This document shows, in pieces, positions 5,828 through 8,958 of a DNA stretch of 8,958 bases (the stretch's first letter is position 1; each line of letters starts with the position of its first letter). The notes under the pieces are model-generated. The model was not told the DNA's origin. It saw only the letters and a program-made list of their open reading frames with translations, and did no database searches. This DNA is from DHVE2 group archaeon. GTDB taxonomy: Archaea; Thermoplasmatota; Thermoplasmata; Thermoplasmatales; Aciduliprofundaceae. The position numbers were made by a program, and so were the translations under genes. The stretch spans positions 1-8,958 of the forward strand of contig WAOZ01000041.1 of NCBI GenBank assembly GCA_015520975.1. Reading direction: 5' to 3'.

Positions 5828-7366
5828 ATGCCGGTTAATGCTGTGGGTAGAGAGGTACCATCAGAAATAAACGGCGTTCGGTTCAAACCCTTTGCTGGAG
5901 ATATGAAAACACCGCCGGAGGGTAGAAGAGCAGGGTCGCTTATAAGAATGACGCCCCGCGGAAGGAACAAGGTGGTGAAATCCCTAAAAGAGGTAATCAA
6001 AAATGTTGGGCTGGAAGACGGTATGACGGTGAGTTTCCATCATCATCTTCGTAATGGAGATTTCGTTGTGAATATGGTTATGAAAACCATTGAAAAAATG
6101 GGATTCAAAAACATCCGTCTTGCACCCACTGCTCTGTTTCCGATACATGAGCCTCTTGTGCCAATGCTCAAAAACGGCACGATAAGAAGAATAGAGGGCA
6201 GTATGAACGGTCCGCTGGGCAAAGCCACCAGCGAAGGATACATGAAAGAGACCGCAATTCTGAGGTCTCACAGCGGCCGTGTGAGGGCCATAGAAAGCGG
6301 TGAAATACATGTGGATGTTGCGTTTATAGCCGCACCGACAGCCGATGCATACGGAAATCTGAACGGGGTAGATGGCCCATCTGCCTGCGGTCCACTTGCT
6401 TATGCGATGGTGGACGCATATCATGCCGACCATACGGTAGCCATTACGGATAATCTGGTCCCGTATCCCGCACATCCAATAAGCATTTTCCAGCACCAGA
6501 TCGATTATGTTGTCCCTGTGGATAAGATAGGTGATCCGGCGGGTATAATGTCCGGAACGCTTCGAATCACCACATCTCCAACCAGGCTGAAAATAGCCAG
6601 ATATGCCGTGAAAGTTATAGAAAAGGTTGCGCTGAAACCGGGCTTCTCGTTTCAGGCAGGTGCAGGTGGCGTATCGCTTGCCGTTACAAAGTTCCTTGGC
6701 GATATAATGCGAAAAAGAGGGATAAAAGCATCGTTCATCAACGGCGGCGTGACAAAATATGTGGTTGATATGCTTCATGAAGGACTTGTGGATGTGGTTT
6801 TTGATGGGCAGGCATTTGACCTAGATGCGGTTAGATCACTGAAAGAGGATCCGAATCATATAGAGACACCACTGGCAATGTACGGAAATCCATACTCTTC
6901 TGGTGGCGTGGTGAATATGCTGGATGTCGGTGTACTGGGAGCCACGGAGGTTGACATTGATTTCAATGTAAATGTGAACACGCACAGCGATGGCTATCTT
7001 CTGCACGGCATAGGTGGGCATCAGGAGGTTGCCGCAGGAGCGGCGCTAACGATAATAACCGTGCCCCTTTACAGATACCGAGTGCCGGTGATTCGGGAAA
7101 GGGTAACAACGGTTACCACGCCTGGAGAGGTTGTGGATGTGATAGTTACCGAGCGTGGAATTGCTGTGAATCCCAAGCGGGACGATATTCTCGAGGCGCT
7201 CAAAGGCACAGATATACCCGTGTGGGATATTGAAGACCTTATGAAAAAAGCGTACTCAATATGTGGCCGTCCAGAAGAACCCAAAACAACAGACGAAATA
7301 ATCGCAGCGATACTATGGCGCGATGGCACCCTTATTGATGTGGTTTACAAAGTCAAAAATCATTAA
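5828..7366 (+). CDS. citF: Citrate lyase alpha subunit (citrate:acetyl-ACP/CoA transferase)
   Basis: CitF exchanges acetate for citrate on the thioester carrier, making citryl-ACP (or citryl-CoA) that CitE then cleaves. The 512-residue product has the normal family length and is alignable from about residue 50 on: GMTVSFHHHLRNGDFVVNMVM at about 65-85, GEIHVDVAFIAAPTADAYGN, VPVDKIGDPAGI, FSFQAGAGGVSLAVTKFL, DPNHIETP, FNVNVNTHSDG followed by the glycine-rich GIGGHQEVAAGAAL, and RGIAVNPKR near the C-terminus, ending IDVVYKVKNH. The start is the ATG at 5828, one base after the citE stop, with GGAGGTG at 5814-5820 inside citE as a strong ribosome-binding site; an in-frame ATG at 5780 lies within citE and is rejected. 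It is the last gene of citDEF, followed by a T-tract. No citC, citX, citG or citrate transporter gene accompanies it. Confidence 0.94.
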   Translation: MPVNAVGREVPSEINGVRFKPFAGDMKTPPEGRRAGSLIRMTPRGRNKVVKSLKEVIKNVGLEDGMTVSFHHHLRNGDFVVNMVMKTIEKMGFKNIRLAPTALFPIHEPLVPMLKNGTIRRIEGSMNGPLGKATSEGYMKETAILRSHSGRVRAIESGEIHVDVAFIAAPTADAYGNLNGVDGPSACGPLAYAMVDAYHADHTVAITDNLVPYPAHPISIFQHQIDYVVPVDKIGDPAGIMSGTLRITTSPTRLKIARYAVKVIEKVALKPGFSFQAGAGGVSLAVTKFLGDIMRKRGIKASFINGGVTKYVVDMLHEGLVDVVFDGQAFDLDAVRSLKEDPNHIETPLAMYGNPYSSGGVVNMLDVGVLGATEVDIDFNVNVNTHSDGYLLHGIGGHQEVAAGAALTIITVPLYRYRVPVIRERVTTVTTPGEVVDVIVTERGIAVNPKRDDILEALKGTDIPVWDIEDLMKKAYSICGRPEEPKTTDEIIAAILWRDGTLIDVVYKVKNH

Positions 7367-7367
7367 A

Positions 7368-7377
7368 TTTTTTATTT
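7368..7377 (+). terminator. T-rich terminator after citF
   Basis: TTTTTTATTT begins one base after the citF stop codon, a typical archaeal intrinsic termination signal without an obvious hairpin. It ends the citDEF transcript just before the convergent 5S rRNA gene. Confidence 0.5.
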
Positions 7378-7391
7378 GAGAAATTAGAGGA

Positions 7392-7517
7392 TGGGTGACA
7401 GCGAACCGTGCTTCCCGGGAGCTCTCGCATCCCAGTACGCACACGGTACGCAGGCGGGCTTAACTGCCGGGTTCGGAATGAGACCGGGTGTTTCCCCGCC
7501 GCTATGACCGTCACCCA
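7392..7517 (-). rRNA. rrf: 5S ribosomal RNA
   Basis: The minus strand gives an RNA of about 126 nucleotides. Its 5' GGGTGAC (7510-7516) pairs perfectly with the 3' GTCACCC (7393-7399) as helix I, and U/A at the outer ends can extend it. Conserved internal elements follow in the right order: GGTCATAGCGGCGGGG, then CCCGGTCTCATTCCGAACCCG, GTTAAGCCCGCC in the loop B/helix III area, TACTGGGATGCGAGAGCTCC as helices IV/V and loop E, and a closing CGCTGTCACCC. 16S, 23S and tRNA genes are absent around it, so the gene is unlinked. It has its own TATA box upstream and faces citF. The exact ends are estimated from helix I. Confidence 0.93.
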
Positions 7518-7535
7518 ATCCGTGTATATTGAGGT

Positions 7536-7548
7536 GATATATAGATTT
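7536..7548 (-). promoter_or_regulatory. 5S rRNA promoter (BRE/TATA)
   Basis: On the minus strand, CGAAAAATC followed by TATATATC forms a purine/A-rich BRE-like element plus TATA box, centred about 24 bases before the predicted 5S 5' end at 7517. Because the RNA end is fixed by helix I, this gives a useful ruler for TATA-to-start spacing in this genome. Confidence 0.65.
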
Positions 7549-7593
7549 TTCGCTAGGATTTGAAATTAAATGCGTTGAATTATTTTTGGAGAA

Positions 7594-7602
7594 TTTATAA
7601 AT
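7594..7602 (+). promoter_or_regulatory. TATA box of the TTG-started orphan gene
   Basis: TTTATAAAT is centred at about 7598. With a 24-base spacing, transcription starts near 7622, leaving a leader of about 16 bases to the TTG at 7638. The leader contains GGGTGG (7626-7631). This argues against any start upstream of 7622. Confidence 0.6.
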
Positions 7603-7637
7603 ACATTTCTTTCGTATCTTCTTATGGGTGGTACGTA

Positions 7638-8210
7638 TTGATTCAACGCGATGATGTTGACGGCAAATATGTTTATGGTGGCACTTTTGTGGCACTTATG
7701 AAGGATCTGAAGAAAAAGAAAAGCTCCATAGCCTTTGAAGAGCTTATGAAAGATATGGTTGCGCACGGATATCAGGGACCAACAAAAATCGAAGATTTCA
7801 AACTCAAAAAGAGATACGCGCTCGGGGATTATCTTATATTCTTTAACCGTGCAGCAGCGATGTTCGGCGTGAAAACCACCGACGAAATGTCCCGCGAAGG
7901 CGCGAAGCGGGAGGGCATCATGGGCCGGTTCATAAAATGGGCTGCAACTCCTCCAATGATTATGAAAAATGCGGGAAACTACTGGAAAGAGTTTTACGAT
8001 TTCGGAGAGATGCACGGAGAGATGCTGGATAAGAATAAAGCGCGGATAGTTTTGAAGGATGGATGCTATTTTGATGAACTGTGTAGCGGTCATACAGCGT
8101 ATTTTAGAGGAGTATTTGAGAGCATTAGATGCAAAAATGTGGAGGTGAAACACACAAAATGCATGCTGAGAGGAGACGATGTTGGAGAGTGGATACTCAT
8201 ATGGGAATAA
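7638..8210 (+). CDS. Orphan protein, possibly V4R/heme-NO-binding-like
   Basis: A 190-residue soluble protein if started at the TTG at 7638, which follows GGGTGG by six bases and fits the TATA box; a TTG at 7560 lies upstream of the TATA box and is rejected. The middle (about residues 70-130) has helical stretches including YALGDYLIFFNRAAAMFG and MGRFIKWAATPPMIMKNAGNYW. The C-terminal 50 residues show a pattern of strands and glycines, YFRGVFES then VEVKHTKCMLRGDDVGEWILIW, with Cys175 and Gly179-Asp-Asp. That arrangement reminds me of the V4R and HNOB/DUF2378-like fold, whose members often sense small ligands. The resemblance is by eye and weak. There is no helix-turn-helix or membrane segment. 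The gene stands alone between the 5S gene and the convergent TBP gene. Confidence 0.75.
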   Translation: MIQRDDVDGKYVYGGTFVALMKDLKKKKSSIAFEELMKDMVAHGYQGPTKIEDFKLKKRYALGDYLIFFNRAAAMFGVKTTDEMSREGAKREGIMGRFIKWAATPPMIMKNAGNYWKEFYDFGEMHGEMLDKNKARIVLKDGCYFDELCSGHTAYFRGVFESIRCKNVEVKHTKCMLRGDDVGEWILIWE

Positions 8211-8247
8211 AATTTCCATCTCAAAAAATCGAAAAAATGTGTGGAAA

Positions 8248-8805
8248 TCATATCAGTCCGATGCTGGCGAGTTCGCTTTTGAGTTTTTTAATCGCTTCAA
8301 CGATCTCCTCTTTTCTCTTTGCCCCGGTGCACACGACCTTTCCAGAGCCGAACAGCAGAAGAACGACCTTCGGTTCTTCAACCCTGTAAACAAGCCCCGG
8401 AAACTGTTCTGGCTCGTACTCCACATTTTCCAGACCGATCTCCATGGCTATCTGCGTCAGGTTGAGTTCAACGCCCAGATCATAAACAGCCACTATGTTC
8501 TGAACAACGATTTTCGGATTATCATAAACATCTATACCTGCGGCTTTTAATTTTTCAACGAGGATCTTTATGGTTTTTTCTACGCTTTCAATATCCTTTG
8601 CGCCAGTACAATTCACCTTTCCACTTCTAAAAATCAGAACAGCGGTTTTTGGCTCCTGCAATCTGTAAATAAGTCCAGGAAACTGCTCAGGTTCGTATTC
8701 CGCGCCATCCAATGCCAGTGCAATCTTGCTCAGGTCAAGTTTATCTGCCAGAGAAGTTGAAGCCACTATATTTTCAATCTGTACCTTGTTCATCTCCTCA
8801 TCCAT
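8248..8805 (-). CDS. tbp: TATA-box-binding protein
   Basis: TBP binds and bends promoter TATA boxes and recruits TFB and RNA polymerase. The 185-residue protein has the two direct repeats of the saddle fold. Repeat 1 runs from VQIENIVAST (about residue 8) through EYEPEQFPGLIYR, AVLIFRSGKVNCTGAK; repeat 2 from VVQNIVAVYDLG through EYEPEQFPGLVYR, VLLLFGSGKVVCTGAK. The phenylalanines that wedge into DNA are present in both halves (QFPGL and IF/LF before xSGK). Length is typical of archaea; there is no long acidic tail. The start is the ATG at 8805, with GGTGA five or six bases upstream; a second ATG at 8793 is too close to its purine-rich signal. It has its own TATA box and is convergent with the V4R-like gene. 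Confidence 0.96.
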   Translation of the reverse strand: MDEEMNKVQIENIVASTSLADKLDLSKIALALDGAEYEPEQFPGLIYRLQEPKTAVLIFRSGKVNCTGAKDIESVEKTIKILVEKLKAAGIDVYDNPKIVVQNIVAVYDLGVELNLTQIAMEIGLENVEYEPEQFPGLVYRVEEPKVVLLLFGSGKVVCTGAKRKEEIVEAIKKLKSELASIGLI

Positions 8806-8837
8806 TTCAATCACCTTTAAATAGGGTATGGGTAGGT

Positions 8838-8847
8838 TATATAAATA
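8838..8847 (-). promoter_or_regulatory. TATA box of tbp
   Basis: TTATATAAAT on the plus strand (ATTTATATAA on the minus strand), centred about 37 bases before the tbp ATG. Expected transcription start is near 8818, with a leader of about 13 bases that includes the GGTGA ribosome-binding site. It sits in the 55-base gap after the oxidoreductase gene, so TBP can be transcribed independently. Confidence 0.6.
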
Positions 8848-8860
8848 CTTCATCGTTTTT

Positions 8861-8958
8861 TCAGAACTGCGCAAAGCGATCTATACCCAGTTTTTTCAGT
8901 TTCTCTTTCCGAGGAACGCCGTTTTCCCATTCTCTGAACTTGTAATACTCATCGAGCA
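8861..8958 (-). CDS. Aldehyde:ferredoxin oxidoreductase, C-terminal fragment
   Basis: Only the last 31 codons are inside the window; the gene continues past the right edge. The minus strand reads LDEYYKFREWENGVPRKEKL followed by KKLGIDRFAQF and a TGA at 8861-8863. The pattern [M]LDEYY..R.W..NGVP..EKL..LG is the characteristic C-terminus of the tungsten-dependent AOR family, and the cut codon at the edge (xTG) fits the usual methionine before LDEYY. These enzymes oxidise aldehydes to acids with ferredoxin as electron acceptor and are typical of anaerobic archaea. The tungsten-pterin and Fe-S-binding parts are out of view, so the exact subfamily cannot be given. Confidence 0.8.
   Translation of the reverse strand, partial: LDEYYKFREWENGVPRKEKLKKLGIDRFAQF

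Noticed and set aside
5083..6000. Long open frame on the minus strand (about 305 codons) opposite citE and the start of citF
   Set aside because: It lies antisense to clearly conserved citrate lyase genes, its translation has a Cys/His/Arg-rich composition without any recognisable motif, and no promoter or ribosome-binding site supports it.
5984..6778. Minus-strand open frame of about 264 codons opposite citF
   Set aside because: Antisense to a conserved gene, with low-quality composition typical of a reverse-strand shadow.
7566..8219. Minus-strand open frame of about 217 codons opposite the TTG-started gene
   Set aside because: The plus-strand frame has a TATA box, a ribosome-binding site and a plausible protein; the reverse frame has none and runs into the 5S promoter area.
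8212..8248. Inverted repeat ATTTCCA...TGGAAAT between the convergent V4R-like and tbp genes
   Set aside because: A seven-base A/T-rich stem with a 23-base loop is weak and could arise by chance; archaeal termination usually does not need a hairpin, so I do not call it a terminator.

Overview
The window is almost certainly archaeal chromosome. It carries a two-repeat TATA-binding protein gene, an archaeal-type (FlaK/PibD-like, type II C-terminus) prepilin peptidase, a stand-alone Lrp ligand-binding domain, the end of an aldehyde:ferredoxin oxidoreductase gene, and TATA boxes about 24-30 bases upstream of several starts. A lone 5S rRNA gene with its own promoter suggests a lineage with unlinked rRNA genes, as in Thermoplasmata (Thermoplasmatota). 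That assignment is inference, not proven here.

Left part, plus strand (1-1161): a small two-helix membrane protein at the window edge, then a two-gene unit of an unrecognised 128-residue protein and a paired-CBS protein joined by a TAATG overlap. Middle, minus strand (4610 down to 1154): a tightly packed run of thiD, a Cas4/RecB-like nuclease with four cysteines, a stand-alone Lrp/RAM protein with its own promoter, an M23-peptidase-like protein, and the prepilin peptidase. Two junctions in this run are ATGA overlaps.

Right of that, divergent from thiD, lies a compact citDEF operon (4730-7366) encoding the three structural subunits of citrate lyase (acyl carrier, citryl lyase, citrate transferase). 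It has its own TATA box and a T-rich terminator. The striking point is that CitD keeps the whole family framework but has lysine where the serine that carries the prosthetic group should be. No citC, citX or citG accessory gene is present in the window. The enzyme may therefore work with free acetyl-CoA/citryl-CoA instead of a covalently bound cofactor.

The remainder holds the 5S rRNA gene (minus strand, directly downstream of and convergent with citF), an orphan plus-strand gene starting with TTG whose C-terminus resembles V4R/heme-NO-binding-like proteins, the TBP gene (minus), and the last 31 codons of an aldehyde:ferredoxin oxidoreductase (minus) running off the right edge. No gene-free stretch exceeds 300 bases; the longest is the 119-base thiD/citD divergent promoter region, followed by the 120-base stretch between the 5S gene and the TTG-started gene. 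I saw no CRISPR array, insertion sequence, tRNA gene or integration site.
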